DNA of 53,078 nt from Mediterranea sp. (in: CFB group bacteria) (GCA_031258135.1 JAIRNG010000015.1:1-53078), one strand, 5' to 3'. Positions 26,376 to 38,199 are shown, numbered from the stretch's first letter. Notes: generated by a model not told the origin, from the letters alone. A program made the numbers and translations.

Positions 26376-27305
26376 ATGAAAGTATTCCATTACCTGATTC
26401 TTGCCCTGTTCGCGTTCAGTTCATGTCAGAACGGAAAGGCGCAAAAAGAACGAACCGCAGAAAAAACGCAGGAAACATTGCGCTTCACCCTGCCGGAGAT
26501 TCCCGCCATGTATGCCGGCCTGGAGCAACAGGCCGAGTTCCTGGTGAAACATTATTGGGACAATTTTGATTTTACAGATACCGCCTGCATACACCTGCCG
26601 GAAATCACCGGACAGATCTATGCCGGTTTTCTGGATGTGGCCAACCACGTCTCTATGGAATCCGCCCGTGATGGCATGAAACGAATGATGACCCATGCCG
26701 AAAAAGATAAAAAGGTATTCGATCATTTTGTATCCCTGGCCGACAAGTACCTTTACGACCCCAACTCTCTTTTTCGCAACGAAGAGTTTTATATCGCCAT
26801 ACTGGAAAAGATGATGGAGACAGACGTCCTGGATGACGTGGAAAAGTCCCGTCCGCAATATCGCCTGAAGCTGGCCCGGAAGAACCGCCCGGGTACAAAA
26901 GCACTTGACTTCACCTATACCACGCCGTCCGGCAAACAAGGCGCGTTATATGGTTTGCAGGCGGAATATATCCTTGTATATATCAACAATCCGGGATGCC
27001 ACGCCTGCGGCGAAATTACCGAAGGCCTGAAACAGTCGGGAGTGGTGCAATACCTGCTTTCCGAAAAACGGATGAAGATACTTTGCATCTATCCCGATGA
27101 AGATCCGGGAGAATGGGAAAAACATCAGGACGATTTCCCGTCAAGCTGGATCAACGGTTATGACAAAGGCGCCGTCATCCGCGGGAAAGACCTGTACGAC
27201 CTCAAGGCAATACCTTCTTTATATCTGCTGGATAAGAATAAAACCGTTCTGTTGAAGGATGCTACGCTCCCCCAGATAGAACAGATGCTGAACGCATTAA
27301 ACTGA
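26376..27305 (+). CDS. DUF5106/thioredoxin-like lipoprotein
   Basis: ATG 26376 (MKVFHYLILALFAFSSCQ) gives 309 residues, with a lipoprotein signal and its lipobox Cys in FSSC. The N-terminal half, about residues 40-160, resembles DUF5106. The C-terminal half is a thioredoxin-like domain with NNPGCHACGEITEGL, a CxxC motif (CHAC), and a cis-Pro-type AIPSLYLLD. It is probably an envelope thiol-disulfide reductase of the TlpA/ResA kind, common in Bacteroidetes. The partner substrate is not evident. Confidence 0.8.
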   Translation: MKVFHYLILALFAFSSCQNGKAQKERTAEKTQETLRFTLPEIPAMYAGLEQQAEFLVKHYWDNFDFTDTACIHLPEITGQIYAGFLDVANHVSMESARDGMKRMMTHAEKDKKVFDHFVSLADKYLYDPNSLFRNEEFYIAILEKMMETDVLDDVEKSRPQYRLKLARKNRPGTKALDFTYTTPSGKQGALYGLQAEYILVYINNPGCHACGEITEGLKQSGVVQYLLSEKRMKILCIYPDEDPGEWEKHQDDFPSSWINGYDKGAVIRGKDLYDLKAIPSLYLLDKNKTVLLKDATLPQIEQMLNALN

Positions 27306-27310
27306 ACAGG

Positions 27311-28342
27311 CTAAACGCAGATTAACGCAGATTCGCGTTTCACGGCATCCAATAACGCTTCGATGCTTGCCGTCCCCGTAACGCCTCCCTGCGGGGTATG
27401 CAGTATGTAATGACAATCCGGTGCATGGTCGTTTACTTCAATGTAGGCATCAGATTGTATATCCGGGTTGGCCTTGATCCCGTTCCGTTGGAGCGCTTTC
27501 CGCACCATCGCATATTTCCGTCCTTCGCCGATAAGCTTTATTTCTTTTGTCAGCCTGTTATCCACACGGAACAATCCGGTTTCCATGTCGAAAGAAATGC
27601 CTTTCCGGGCGAAGGCATGCCCCAGACTCCCATTGAGTGACAGGTCTTCCGGCGTACCCACGGTTACCCCATGTTCTTTATCCATGATCCAGAGTTTGTC
27701 GGCAATCTGCAGCGCCAATTCCAGGTCGTGTGTAGAAAGGAAGATGGTTTTTCCGGTTTCCCGGCTTAATTGATGGAGCAGTTGCATGATTTCGACTTTG
27801 CTTGGAAAATCCAGGAAAGCGGTAGGTTCGTCCAGGAAGATAACAGGCGTTTCCTGTACCAACGCTTTGGCGATCATGACCTTTTGCCGTTCGCCGTCGC
27901 TTAGCGTCTGCACCATGCGATGCGCCAGATTCTCTATTTTAATTAAGGCGATGGCGTCGGCCACGATTTTCTTATCTTCCTTGCGAAGTCCGCCCCAGAA
28001 TCCGGTGTATGGACTTCGCCCCAGGCCAATAAGCTCTTCGACAGTCATGTTGCGAATGTCCGGACGGTCGGTAAGCACGACGCTGATGATGCGGGAGAGT
28101 TGTCTGTCCGTGTACGTTTCTATCTCTTTGCCCAGTATGCGGATCTCGCCGCTCAGCTTGGGCTGGAAAGCGGAAAGCGTACGCAGTAGCGTCGATTTGC
28201 CGATTCCGTTGGCTCCGAGCAGACAAGTGAGTTCGCCGTCGTTCATGTCCGCACGGATGTTACCGGCTACGACTTTCGCCTCTTTCTGACCGGAATAGCC
28301 GATCGTCAGCGATCTGATTTCAATCGTTTTATTTGCAGGCAT
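27311..28342 (-). CDS. btuD: Iron/cobalamin ABC transporter ATP-binding protein (BtuD/FecE type)
   Basis: The 343-residue product has Walker A GANGIGKSTLLR, a Q-loop region, the signature LSDGERQKVMIAKAL, Walker B VIFLDEPTAFLD and the switch His in LSTHDLELAL. After the usual domain of about 255 residues comes an extra 85-residue C-terminal region typical of Bacteroidetes relatives. The last residues (RESALICV) are encoded by an AATCTGCGTTAATCTGCGTTT intergenic repeat. It is the third gene of the riboswitch-controlled operon, so cobalamin or a related corrinoid is the likely substrate. Confidence 0.88.
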   Translation of the reverse strand: MPANKTIEIRSLTIGYSGQKEAKVVAGNIRADMNDGELTCLLGANGIGKSTLLRTLSAFQPKLSGEIRILGKEIETYTDRQLSRIISVVLTDRPDIRNMTVEELIGLGRSPYTGFWGGLRKEDKKIVADAIALIKIENLAHRMVQTLSDGERQKVMIAKALVQETPVIFLDEPTAFLDFPSKVEIMQLLHQLSRETGKTIFLSTHDLELALQIADKLWIMDKEHGVTVGTPEDLSLNGSLGHAFARKGISFDMETGLFRVDNRLTKEIKLIGEGRKYAMVRKALQRNGIKANPDIQSDAYIEVNDHAPDCHYILHTPQGGVTGTASIEALLDAVKRESALICV

Positions 28343-28354
28343 ACGTACTCTTTT

Positions 28355-29395
28355 TTATTCGGCTAAGGTATCCTGCCGCCGCTTGCGGAACAGTATCCAG
28401 GCCACGACCGGCGCTCCGATCAGGGCGGTGACCGAATTTATGGGAAGCGCTCCTTCAAATCCGGGCATACGGGCGATCAGGTTACACAATAAGGCCAATG
28501 CCGCTCCGGTAAGTAACGTTCCCGGTATAAGCACGCGGTGGTCTGATGAGTTGAATATGCCCCTGCACAGGTGGGGCACAGCCAGCCCGACAAACATGAT
28601 GGGGCCGCAATAGGCCGTTACGATAGCTACCGATACGCTCGAGTTTATGATGACCAGCAAGCGCGAACGTTTAATGTTCAATCCGAGATTGCGGGCGTAA
28701 TTGTCGCCCAGCATCAGCAGGTTCAATGTTTTTATCAGGAGGAACGACAGCGGGAGAAGTACGGCCATGATGGAACTGAAAACCACTACCTGGTCGCCCG
28801 AGATGCGGGAAAAGCTTCCCAGTCCCCAGATCACGTAAGCGCGGATATCTTCTTCTACGCTGAAATACTTCAGGACGCCGATCACGGCGTTTGCCACATA
28901 GCCGATCATTACCCCGATAATAAGTAAGGTGACATGGCCCCTTACTTTCTGGGATACGTAAACAATAAGCGCCATGACGGACAAGGCTCCGGTAATAGCG
29001 GCGACGGATAGCGCAACTTCGCCCATATAGCCCAGTTTGCTCAGGGCTATTCCGCCTAATTTCCCCGACAGCAGAATAATAAAAGCCACGCCCAGGCTGG
29101 CCCCCGAACTGATACCCAGTACGGATGGCCCCGCCAGCGGATTGCGGAATACGGTTTGCATCTGCAAGCCGCCTACGGACAGTCCGGCGCCTGCTACCAG
29201 AGAGATAACGGCCTGTGGTACGCGGGACTTCCGGATGATGTTTTGCCAGACCACCGGCTCATCTCCCGTACCCCAGAGGATGTTCCATACCGAGCCGGAA
29301 GGGATATGCACCGAGCCGAGCAACAGGTTCAGCAGAAAGAAGATCAATATGCAACCGGCCAGAAGCAGCATGAGGGGAAGAACCGGACGACTCAT
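28355..29395 (-). CDS. btuC: Iron/cobalamin ABC transporter permease (BtuC/FecCD type)
   Basis: The 346-residue FecCD-family permease has about ten helices. The signatures are RVPQAVISLVAGAGLSVGGLQMQTVFRNPLAGPSVLGISSGASLGV and the cytoplasmic coupling region LRRR-equivalent HLCRGIFNSSDHRVLIPGT. It forms the inner-membrane channel with the adjacent ATPase. It sits 6 bp after btuF and 12 bp before btuD. Confidence 0.9.
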   Translation of the reverse strand: MSRPVLPLMLLLAGCILIFFLLNLLLGSVHIPSGSVWNILWGTGDEPVVWQNIIRKSRVPQAVISLVAGAGLSVGGLQMQTVFRNPLAGPSVLGISSGASLGVAFIILLSGKLGGIALSKLGYMGEVALSVAAITGALSVMALIVYVSQKVRGHVTLLIIGVMIGYVANAVIGVLKYFSVEEDIRAYVIWGLGSFSRISGDQVVVFSSIMAVLLPLSFLLIKTLNLLMLGDNYARNLGLNIKRSRLLVIINSSVSVAIVTAYCGPIMFVGLAVPHLCRGIFNSSDHRVLIPGTLLTGAALALLCNLIARMPGFEGALPINSVTALIGAPVVAWILFRKRRQDTLAE

Positions 29396-29401
29396 GGGCG
29401 C

Positions 29402-30598
29402 TTATCTGAGGAGTTCGTAATAATGGGGAACATAATCCGGAAGGATGCCGGGATGGAAAACGCGGATGAAATCGGACAGAACAAGTTCCGGCTCCACGGG
29501 CATGCTCTCGTAAAAAGGTTTCCGGCGCATGTTGCAATAGATGATCCCTTTGTCCCGGAACGCGCGGAAATCGGCGTAACGTGAATCTTCCGACCGGAGC
29601 GCGTCATACGAGAATGTTCCGTCGTAACTGTTTACAATACGCCAGTAATCGGCATTCTCAGCCTGACTGTAAACGGTTTCATAGTCGAGCGTCACCCCCC
29701 CGGAATGGGGGTCGTCTTTCAGGAAGTATTCTCCGCCGGCATCGTTGAACAGTTGCGCCAGGAAACTCTTACCCCCTACGGCATACCAGTTCCCCCCCCG
29801 CATTTCTCCGCTGAATATAACAGGACGCTTCCGTTGTTTTGCGGCCAACGCCTTCAACTCGTTGTACCGCGTTTCAATGGCGGCGAACAGGGTGTTTGCC
29901 TGTTCCTCTTTCCCGATGAACATACCGATGAATTTGATCCATTCGGCTTGTCCCAACGGAGTCGTTTCCTTGTATCCCAAATGGGGAATCAGGGGTATAT
30001 CCACATCCCGGAGTATGTCGTATCCTCCCCGTTTGAACGGGGAGATGAAAATAACGTCCGGTTCGATGCTCATGATGACCTCACTGTCGAAGTTCCCTTC
30101 TATGCCGATCTTAGCCGTTTTCCCTTCCTCCAGTTGCCGGTTCATCTTCCCGTCAAAAAGATGCCGGGTACTGGTTACGCCGGCCACACATTCACGGGCG
30201 TCCAGCTTGATGAAATTGGACAATTGCAGCGAAGTCATGCAAATGACGCTCCGTACGGGCGTCCAGATCACCGTATAGCCTTCCGGTATATCTTGCGGGA
30301 CCGTTCCTTTGGGCGCCAGTGCATAATGGAAAGACCGCGCACTCTCCTGTTGCGGGTCACGGATGTCTATCAGCCGGGCAGTCGGCGTGTGTGTCACCGT
30401 AAACCCTTCGGCATACACCGGATGCACTTCGGCAAAGTTGCCGCCCGGTCTTTCAACCGCCTCTCCGGAAGCCGGATTGTTCTTTTGACGGCAACCACCG
30501 CCCATCAAACAAGTGAACAAGCACACAATGGTCACTAACCGTAACCGTCTTCGCAACAGTCTCTGTGACCGTCTCGTCTTTATATCTCTGATTCTCAT
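29402..30598 (-). CDS. btuF: Cobalamin-type ABC transporter substrate-binding lipoprotein
   Basis: ATG 30598 (MRIRDIKTRRSQRLLRRRL) gives 398 residues. A lipoprotein signal (LVTIVCLFTCLMGGGC) is followed by a type III periplasmic binding domain with the long backbone helix. ECVAGVTSTRHL, SIEPDVIFISPF and GEMRGGNWYAVGGKSFLAQLFNDAGG are typical of the BtuF/FhuD group. An alternative start at 30643 is nearer the riboswitch and less likely. It heads the operon directly after a cobalamin riboswitch. Confidence 0.88.
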   Translation of the reverse strand: MRIRDIKTRRSQRLLRRRLRLVTIVCLFTCLMGGGCRQKNNPASGEAVERPGGNFAEVHPVYAEGFTVTHTPTARLIDIRDPQQESARSFHYALAPKGTVPQDIPEGYTVIWTPVRSVICMTSLQLSNFIKLDARECVAGVTSTRHLFDGKMNRQLEEGKTAKIGIEGNFDSEVIMSIEPDVIFISPFKRGGYDILRDVDIPLIPHLGYKETTPLGQAEWIKFIGMFIGKEEQANTLFAAIETRYNELKALAAKQRKRPVIFSGEMRGGNWYAVGGKSFLAQLFNDAGGEYFLKDDPHSGGVTLDYETVYSQAENADYWRIVNSYDGTFSYDALRSEDSRYADFRAFRDKGIIYCNMRRKPFYESMPVEPELVLSDFIRVFHPGILPDYVPHYYELLR

Positions 30599-30649
30599 AA
30601 AAATGAATTTATATTCTATACCCACGAGAATATAACTCTCCAAGCGTTG

Positions 30650-30820
30650 AACGGCAGGTCTTCTGACTGACTCTCATCCGAAAAGCCTTCCCGGTTTAAA
30701 TCCAGTGGCAAAACAGAGTTTCCGGAATGATAGGAGTTTCACAGCAGCGGGACTGTCCGGGATTCTCACCCGGTTCCCTTTTAATTCGTATCCCCGTACG
30801 GGAATAACAAAACCAATTCG
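30650..30820 (-). promoter_or_regulatory. Cobalamin (AdoCbl) riboswitch
   Basis: On the minus strand the leader contains GAATCCCGGACAGTCCCGCTGCTGTGA, GCCACTG, GGGAAGG and AGTCAGAAGACCTGCC, the conserved blocks of the B12 riboswitch in order. It lies between the promoter and the btuF start and should reduce expression when the cofactor is plentiful. Confidence 0.95.
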
Positions 30821-30824
30821 ACGG

Positions 30825-30832
30825 CAAAGATA
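30825..30832 (-). promoter_or_regulatory. -7 promoter box for the btu operon
   Basis: TATCTTTG on the minus strand immediately precedes the riboswitch. Confidence 0.65.
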
Positions 30833-30966
30833 ACATCAACAAATCAATTTCACACTATTTCCGACAGCAAATCCATCAGGTCATTTACCTCCGCGTAACT
30901 CTTTCCCTCCATGTCTCAGTGTTTAATTGTAAATCGTCTGATCGTAAATGAACTGTACCTTGGGCT
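30833..30966. other. Intergenic region with a 15-bp-type repeat and a tiny ORF
   Basis: Contains AATTGTAAATCGTCTGATCGTAAAT, a copy of the repeat also at 7.3 and 22.1 kb. On the minus strand 30850-30912 could encode a 20-residue peptide (MEGKSYAEVNDLMDLLSEIV). I think this is more likely a gene remnant than a real gene. Confidence 0.4.
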
Positions 30967-31341
30967 TTATACCTTACGGATCAGGTAAGCGCCTGCCAGT
31001 ACGGCCGGTATTCCGAGCAGGATGCTTGAAATGACATAAGAAGCCAACGTAAGATACATCCCCTCTTTGAGCAGAAAAAGGCTTTCGCCGGAGAACGTGG
31101 AGAATGTTGTGAAACCACCGCACAGCCCGACGGTCAGGAACAGGCGGGTCTCGTTGGAAAGGTGAAAGCGGGCGGATAAGGCATAGAAGATTCCGATGAG
31201 AAGGCTTCCCAGAACATTGACGGTGAAAGTAGACCAGGGGAAACCCGAAACCGGGCCTCTGCCATTCATGGACAAGTGGAGGAGGTAACGAAAGACGCTT
31301 CCCGCTCCTCCGCCTAAAAAGACGAATACAATTTCTTTCAT
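30967..31341 (-). CDS. crcB: Fluoride ion channel CrcB/Fluc
   Basis: The 124-residue protein has four helices and Fluc motifs: GGGAGSVFRYLLH at the N-terminus, FPWSTFTVNVLGSLLIG and GLCGGFTTFSTFS with the Phe-box residues. It works as an antiparallel dimer that exports fluoride. No fluoride riboswitch was recognised in the short leader. Confidence 0.93.
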   Translation of the reverse strand: MKEIVFVFLGGGAGSVFRYLLHLSMNGRGPVSGFPWSTFTVNVLGSLLIGIFYALSARFHLSNETRLFLTVGLCGGFTTFSTFSGESLFLLKEGMYLTLASYVISSILLGIPAVLAGAYLIRKV

Positions 31342-31369
31342 ACGTTGACCGGATAATGGTTTGAATGGT

Positions 31370-31377
31370 CAAAGGTA
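31370..31377 (-). promoter_or_regulatory. -7 promoter box for crcB
   Basis: TACCTTTG on the minus strand, 28 bp before ATG 31341. Confidence 0.5.
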
Positions 31378-31434
31378 CAACAAATATTTTAATGGTCTGC
31401 GCCGATCCATCAGCTTTCAATTCTCAATTACCTC

Positions 31435-31745
31435 CTCATCAACCGCTGGCGGTAAAACCGCTTTACAAAACGTATCCCCATCAACCGTTGGCGGTAAAAC
31501 CGCTTTACAAAACGCCTCCCCATCAACCGTTGGCGGTAAAACCGCTTTACAAAACACCTCCACAACAGTTGATGACGGTAAAACCGCTTTACAAAACGCA
31601 TCCCCATCAACCGTTGGCGGTAAAACCGCTTTACAAAACACCTCCCCATCAACCGTTGGCGGTAAAACCGCTTTACAAAACACCTCCCCATCAGTTGATG
31701 ACGGTAAAACCGCTTTACAAGACGCCTCCACAGCAGTCGTGGTGA
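31435..31745 (+). repeat. 42-bp tandem array (GCGGTAAAACCGC core)
   Basis: Seven units with an exact 42 bp period carry GGCGGTAAAACCGC or GACGGTAAAACCGC at 31448, 31490, 31532, 31574, 31616, 31658 and 31700. The core GCGGT-AAA-ACCGC is a small hairpin. Units 4 and 7 share a variant with TTGATGACGG. Because 42 is a multiple of three, five or more frames stay open and produce several false ORFs in the track. No gene is supported. A run of CAATTTT units follows at about 31776-31806. Confidence 0.93.
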
Positions 31746-31892
31746 CGCTAACCTATAAAGGACACGGCATCGCAACTTTCAATTTTCAATTTTCAATTTT
31801 CAATTTAATAAGTTCCCCATTCCCCGCAATCGTTTTCAGGGAATCTTCTTTATTTTAGTATATGTATGAACAAACGCTTTGGGTAAGCTGTT

Positions 31893-31900
31893 TATCTTTG
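31893..31900 (+). promoter_or_regulatory. -7 promoter box for the GH97 gene
   Basis: TATCTTTG, 27 bp before ATG 31928. Confidence 0.6.
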
Positions 31901-31921
31901 TGTCAAATCATTTATAATTAA

Positions 31922-34132
<2,211 letters not shown>

Positions 34133-34153
34133 CGCGATTGACCGGAAAATAAC

Positions 34154-34161
34154 TATCTTTG
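34154..34161 (+). promoter_or_regulatory. -7 promoter box for pepT
   Basis: TATCTTTG, 21 bp before ATG 34183. It overlaps the TTG start of the ORF track, which therefore cannot be the true start. Confidence 0.6.
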
Positions 34162-34182
34162 CCGCTCAACTTTCAAGTGTCA

Positions 34183-35436
34183 ATGGTTATGGACGTGACG
34201 AAACGTTTTTTGAAATACACCGGTTTTGATACGACGTCTGACGAAAACACAGGGGTAACGCCCAGCACCCCCGGGCAAATGGAGTTCGTCAGGTATCTGA
34301 AAACCGAACTGGAAGATTTGGGGTTGGAAGAGATAACGCTGGACGACAACGGTTATCTCTTTGCCGCCCTTCCGGCAAATACGGACAGGCAGACGCCTGT
34401 GATCGGGTTTATCGCCCATGTGGACACAAGCCCGGATATGAGTGGACGGCATGTGAATCCGCGTATCGTACGGAACTATGACGGGAAAGATATAGTCCTT
34501 TCTGCAGAAGGGAATATCGTTTTGTCTCCGGCTCACTTCCCCGAATTATCGGAGCACGTGGGAGAAGATCTGATCGTGACGGATGGAACGACGCTTCTTG
34601 GTGCGGATGATAAAGCCGGCATTGCCGAGATCATATCTGCTGTTGCATATTTGCAACAACATCCCGAAATCAAACATGGTAAGATACGTATCGGGTTCAA
34701 CCCGGATGAAGAGATCGGCCTGGGCGCCCATCGGTTTGATGTGGAAAAGTTCGGCTGTGCGTGGGCGTATACCGTGGATGGCGGCGAGGTTGGCGAACTG
34801 GAATATGAGAACTTCAACGCGGCTTCGGCTAAGGTGACCTTCAAAGGACGGAACGTACATCCCGGATATGCCAAAGATAAGATGATCAATTCCATGTTAC
34901 TGGCCAACCGCTTTATATCGTCGCTCCCCGCCGGGGAAACGCCCGAACATACGGAAGGATATGAAGGGTTCTATCATCTGGTGGGAGTTGCGGGCGATGT
35001 CGAGACGACTACGGTCGGCTATATTATCCGTGACCATGACCGTGAAAAGTTCGGGATGCGCAAACAGGAGATCGAACGTCTTGTGAAACGGATGAATACG
35101 GAATTGGGCGACCGGCGGGTGTCGGTAGAGATAAAAGATCAGTACTACAATATGCGGGAGAAGATCGAACCCGTCATGCACGTGGTTGATGTGGCGTTTG
35201 CCGCTATGAAGGCCGTGGGCGTGAAACCAAACGTGAAACCCATCCGGGGGGGAACCGATGGAGCGCAGCTTTCGTTCAAAGGGCTTCCCTGTCCGAACAT
35301 TTTTGCCGGCGGACTGAACTTCCACGGACGGTATGAATTTATACCGGTACAAAGCATGGAGAAAGCCGTGCAGGTAATCGTGAAGATTTCAAGCCTCACC
35401 CCGACCCTCTCCAAAGGAGAGGGGGAAGGAATGTGA
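34183..35436 (+). CDS. pepT: Peptidase T (tripeptide aminopeptidase)
   Basis: The product has about 417 residues from ATG 34183 ([20 protein letters not shown] 34189 is also possible). It is an M20 zinc peptidase with [14 protein letters not shown] (zinc His and Asp), [29 protein letters not shown] (catalytic Glu pair) and [20 protein letters not shown]. PepT removes N-terminal residues from tripeptides in the cytoplasm. The final residues ([14 protein letters not shown]) are encoded by the CCTCTCC palindromic element and are not part of the family domain. Confidence 0.93.
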   Translation: MVMDVTKRFLKYTGFDTTSDENTGVTPSTPGQMEFVRYLKTELEDLGLEEITLDDNGYLFAALPANTDRQTPVIGFIAHVDTSPDMSGRHVNPRIVRNYDGKDIVLSAEGNIVLSPAHFPELSEHVGEDLIVTDGTTLLGADDKAGIAEIISAVAYLQQHPEIKHGKIRIGFNPDEEIGLGAHRFDVEKFGCAWAYTVDGGEVGELEYENFNAASAKVTFKGRNVHPGYAKDKMINSMLLANRFISSLPAGETPEHTEGYEGFYHLVGVAGDVETTTVGYIIRDHDREKFGMRKQEIERLVKRMNTELGDRRVSVEIKDQYYNMREKIEPVMHVVDVAFAAMKAVGVKPNVKPIRGGTDGAQLSFKGLPCPNIFAGGLNFHGRYEFIPVQSMEKAVQVIVKISSLTPTLSKGEGEGM

Positions 35437-35470
35437 TCTCCAAAGGGGAGAGAGGGGATGTAAAGGAGAG
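35393..35470 (+). repeat. Palindromic element (CCTCTCCAAAGGAGAGG) at the pepT 3' end
   Basis: One full copy begins with GCCTCACCCCGACCCTCTCC inside the pepT frame; a decayed partial copy (CTCCAAAGGGGAGAG) follows. The inverted partner lies at the start of gcvT. Confidence 0.88.
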
Positions 35471-35531
35471 GGAGAAGGGATGTGATGTGATGGAAAAGTA
35501 AACGATTGTATTAATAATAAATATAAATTCA

Positions 35532-36680
35532 ATGATTGATAAAGAAAAGGTAATTCCTTCTCCCTCTCCTTTGGAGAGGGCCGGGGTGAGGCTTTGTGGG
35601 GTGACCCCATTTACGGAAAAGCATATAGCCCTGGGAGCTAAGATGCATGAGTTTGCCGGATACAACATGCCTATCGAATATTCCGGAATCGTCGATGAGC
35701 ATCTGACGGTGTGCAATGCCGTCGGCGTTTTTGATGTTTCGCACATGGGCGAGTTCTGGGTAAAGGGCCCTCATGCGTTGGACTTTCTGCAACGGATTAC
35801 GTCCAACGATGTGGCTGCGTTGACCCCCGGTAAAATCCAATACACCTGTTTCCCGAATGAAGATGGGGGGATTGTAGATGATCTCCTGTTGTATCGATAC
35901 GAACAGGAGAAATACCTGTTGGTGGTCAATGCCTCGAACATTCAGAAGGATTGGGACTGGTGCGTGAAACATAATACGGCGGGAGCCGAAATGGAAAATG
36001 CCTCCGACCGTATGGCGCAGCTTGCCGTGCAAGGGCCGGAAGCCGCAAAACTTTTACAGGAACTGACAGCGGTCGATCTGTCCGCCATACCTTATTACAC
36101 CTTTAAAGTGGGTGAGCTTGCGGGAGTAAAAGACGTGATCATCTCCAATACCGGTTATACCGGGGCAGGGGGATTTGAGCTTTATTTCTATCCGGAACAT
36201 GCAACCGGAATCTGGGACGCCATCATTAAAGCGGGAGCTGGGTATGGCATTAAACCGATAGGGTTAGGCGCCCGGGATACCCTTCGCCTTGAAATGGGAT
36301 TCTGCCTGTATGGCAATGATCTGGATGATACGACTTCCCCTATCGAAGCAGGCCTGGGATGGATCACCAAGTTTGTGGACGGGAAAGACTTCATCAATCG
36401 TCCGGCGCTTGAGAAGCAGAAGAATGAAGGAACTGTGCGCAAGCTGATCGCCTTCGAGATGATCGACCGCGCTATTCCCCGCCAGGGCTATGCAATTGTT
36501 GATGGCAACGGCGATCCGGCGGGGGTGGTTACTTCGGGAACAATGTCGCCAATGCGTAAAACAGGTATTGGCATGGGATATGTAAAGTCCGGGTACGCCG
36601 AACGCGGTACGGAACTGTACATCGATGTTCGTGGACGCAAGCAGAAAGCGAGGGTGGTCAAGCCTCCATTCAGAAAGTAA
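35532..36680 (+). CDS. gcvT: Aminomethyltransferase, T-protein of the glycine cleavage system
   Basis: The 382-residue ORF has GcvT features from [28 protein letters not shown] onward. Further blocks are [54 protein letters not shown] and [11 protein letters not shown]. It transfers the methylene group from the lipoyl H-protein to tetrahydrofolate. The first 23 residues (including [13 protein letters not shown]) come from a palindromic element. Either ATG 35532 is used with a repeat-coded extension, or GTG 35601 (VTPFTEKH) is the start. Other gcv genes are not in the window. Confidence 0.92.
   Translation: MIDKEKVIPSPSPLERAGVRLCGVTPFTEKHIALGAKMHEFAGYNMPIEYSGIVDEHLTVCNAVGVFDVSHMGEFWVKGPHALDFLQRITSNDVAALTPGKIQYTCFPNEDGGIVDDLLLYRYEQEKYLLVVNASNIQKDWDWCVKHNTAGAEMENASDRMAQLAVQGPEAAKLLQELTAVDLSAIPYYTFKVGELAGVKDVIISNTGYTGAGGFELYFYPEHATGIWDAIIKAGAGYGIKPIGLGARDTLRLEMGFCLYGNDLDDTTSPIEAGLGWITKFVDGKDFINRPALEKQKNEGTVRKLIAFEMIDRAIPRQGYAIVDGNGDPAGVVTSGTMSPMRKTGIGMGYVKSGYAERGTELYIDVRGRKQKARVVKPPFRK
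35554..35593 (-). repeat. Palindromic element inside the 5' end of gcvT
   Basis: CCCTCTCCTTTGGAGAGGGCCGG... is in reverse orientation relative to the copy at 35393, so the two form an inverted pair across the pepT-gcvT junction. Confidence 0.88.
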
Positions 36681-36716
36681 GAGAAGCCCTTAGCTGACGT
36701 TAGCCCGTATGGACTC

Positions 36717-37589
36717 TTACTTAAAATTACGTGTCACAAAAGGCAGGCAGATGTAAAGCGCCTGATTCCAGTACTCCCAGCCATGACCGCCGTTACGGAT
36801 ACGGAATTCGCAGGGAATGCCCGCCCTGCGCATGGCTTGGGTAAATTCTATATTCCGGTCGAGCAGGTAGTCGTCATCGCCACAATCCACAAACCAGGCG
36901 ACGCTACGTAATTGATCCCTGAGGGCGTCACCGGCCTTATCTACAAAAGCAATGCAATTGTTTTCGATGACAGACAGGTATAACAATGCGCGTTTGTCTT
37001 TGGCGCTTTTGTCCGGCACGGCTCTTTCGGCAGGAATATTCATCAATGCGCTCATGGCATATACGGATGAGAACAATTCCGGATGTTTCTGTGCGTATGA
37101 AGCCGATCCTCCGCCACCCATCGACAGGCCTGCGACAGCACGGGTCTGTTTATTCCCGATCACACGGTAAGCGCTTTCTATATAAGGCAGAAATTCGGTA
37201 AAGAAGAAGGTTTCGTACTTCCATCCCGGCATATCGAAGTATCCGTTCCATGCACCGCTTTCGATGCTTCCACCGGCACAGGGGGTAACAACGATCATCT
37301 CGCAGGCTTCGCCGGAGGCGGTAAGCAAATCCATTACATCTTTAAGGTGCCCGCGGTTATACCATTGCGTACTGTTATCAGTCATGCCATGGAGCAGGTA
37401 GAGGATGGGGTATTTCCTATCCGTATCGGTTCCGTAGCTTTTAGGAAGATAGATGGTGTAGTCGCGTTCTGCGTTCAGTACTTTGCTGAACAGACTTTTG
37501 GTCTCGACTTTGCTTTGCGCGCTCCGCTGTGCACAGACAGGCGTAACGGTAAGGACGACGCCTAACAGAAAAATAAAATGTTTCTTCAT
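36717..37589 (-). CDS. Secreted esterase (esterase D/PF00756-like)
   Basis: The 290-residue alpha/beta hydrolase has a signal peptide (MKKHFIFLLGVVLTVTPVCAQ). The nucleophile elbow is GLSMGGGGS, YLLHGMTDNSTQW lies near the oxyanion site, and the C-terminal His is in NGGHGWEYW. The family includes feruloyl and acetyl-xylan esterases and S-formylglutathione hydrolases; the signal peptide favours an envelope carbohydrate esterase. It stands alone, convergent with gcvT. Confidence 0.88.
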   Translation of the reverse strand: MKKHFIFLLGVVLTVTPVCAQRSAQSKVETKSLFSKVLNAERDYTIYLPKSYGTDTDRKYPILYLLHGMTDNSTQWYNRGHLKDVMDLLTASGEACEMIVVTPCAGGSIESGAWNGYFDMPGWKYETFFFTEFLPYIESAYRVIGNKQTRAVAGLSMGGGGSASYAQKHPELFSSVYAMSALMNIPAERAVPDKSAKDKRALLYLSVIENNCIAFVDKAGDALRDQLRSVAWFVDCGDDDYLLDRNIEFTQAMRRAGIPCEFRIRNGGHGWEYWNQALYICLPFVTRNFK

Positions 37590-37656
37590 GATCTCTGAAT
37601 TTATAAGACAATAATACTATAAAACTTTCGCTGTTTGATGGTATGGTCGTTATACA

Positions 37657-38199
37657 TTACCGGATAAGCTGCATCATGACCACATCCTTATATTCTTTGC
37701 CGGCTTGCAGCCATGCTTTCATTATTCCGCAATCCTGAAAGCCGGATTTGCCGAACAAACTCCGGCTGGCTTCGTTATCAACCGGAATATTGGCGTAGAG
37801 TTGTTTTATACGCAAAAAGCCAAAAGCGTAATCGCATAATAAAGACAAGGCGTCTTTGGCATAGCCGTTTCCCCTGTACTCCTTCAGAAGGGCGACGCCC
37901 ACGGCCGCCCGCGAATGGAGCGGGACAAAATCCGTCAGGTCGATGGCGCCCATAACGGCCTGGTCGTTGCGGCGCACTACCATAAGGCGAAGCTGCTTGT
38001 CCGCGTATATATCGTTGACTAAGTTTTTAATATACTGCTTCAGTACGTAACGGGAATAGGGCGCTGTCAAGCTACTGATTTCCCAGAAAGCGGGGTCATT
38101 CTCCATCCGGTAGAATATATCCAGGTCTTCCGGCTCTACGGCCCGGAGATAGATACGATCGTTTGACAGGTATGATGCCGGCATAAAACTATTTTCCAT
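37657..38199 (-). CDS. GNAT family N-acetyltransferase (RimJ/RimL-like)
   Basis: The 180-residue product has an N-terminal LSNDRIYLRAVEPEDLDIFYRMEND and the acetyl-CoA loop region VGVALLKEYRGNGYAKDALSLLCDYAF, then IPVDNEASRSLFGKSGF, typical of GNAT acetyltransferases. The substrate is unknown. The ATG at 38199 overlaps the upstream gene by 11 bp; ATG 38184 is an alternative start. It is the last gene of the recR unit. Confidence 0.85.
   Translation of the reverse strand: MENSFMPASYLSNDRIYLRAVEPEDLDIFYRMENDPAFWEISSLTAPYSRYVLKQYIKNLVNDIYADKQLRLMVVRRNDQAVMGAIDLTDFVPLHSRAAVGVALLKEYRGNGYAKDALSLLCDYAFGFLRIKQLYANIPVDNEASRSLFGKSGFQDCGIMKAWLQAGKEYKDVVMMQLIR

Noticed and set aside
30850-30912. 20-residue minus-strand ORF (MEGKSYAEVNDLMDLLSEIV)
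   Set aside because: Too short to support, with no promoter of its own; more likely the end of a lost gene.
31342-31440. Fluoride riboswitch upstream of crcB
   Set aside because: The leader is short and lacks the conserved fluoride-riboswitch blocks.
31361-31858. Repeat-peptide ORFs on both strands over the 42-bp array (KTALQN and CKAVLP peptides)
   Set aside because: The unit length is a multiple of three, so several frames are open by default. No start site, promoter or family supports a protein.
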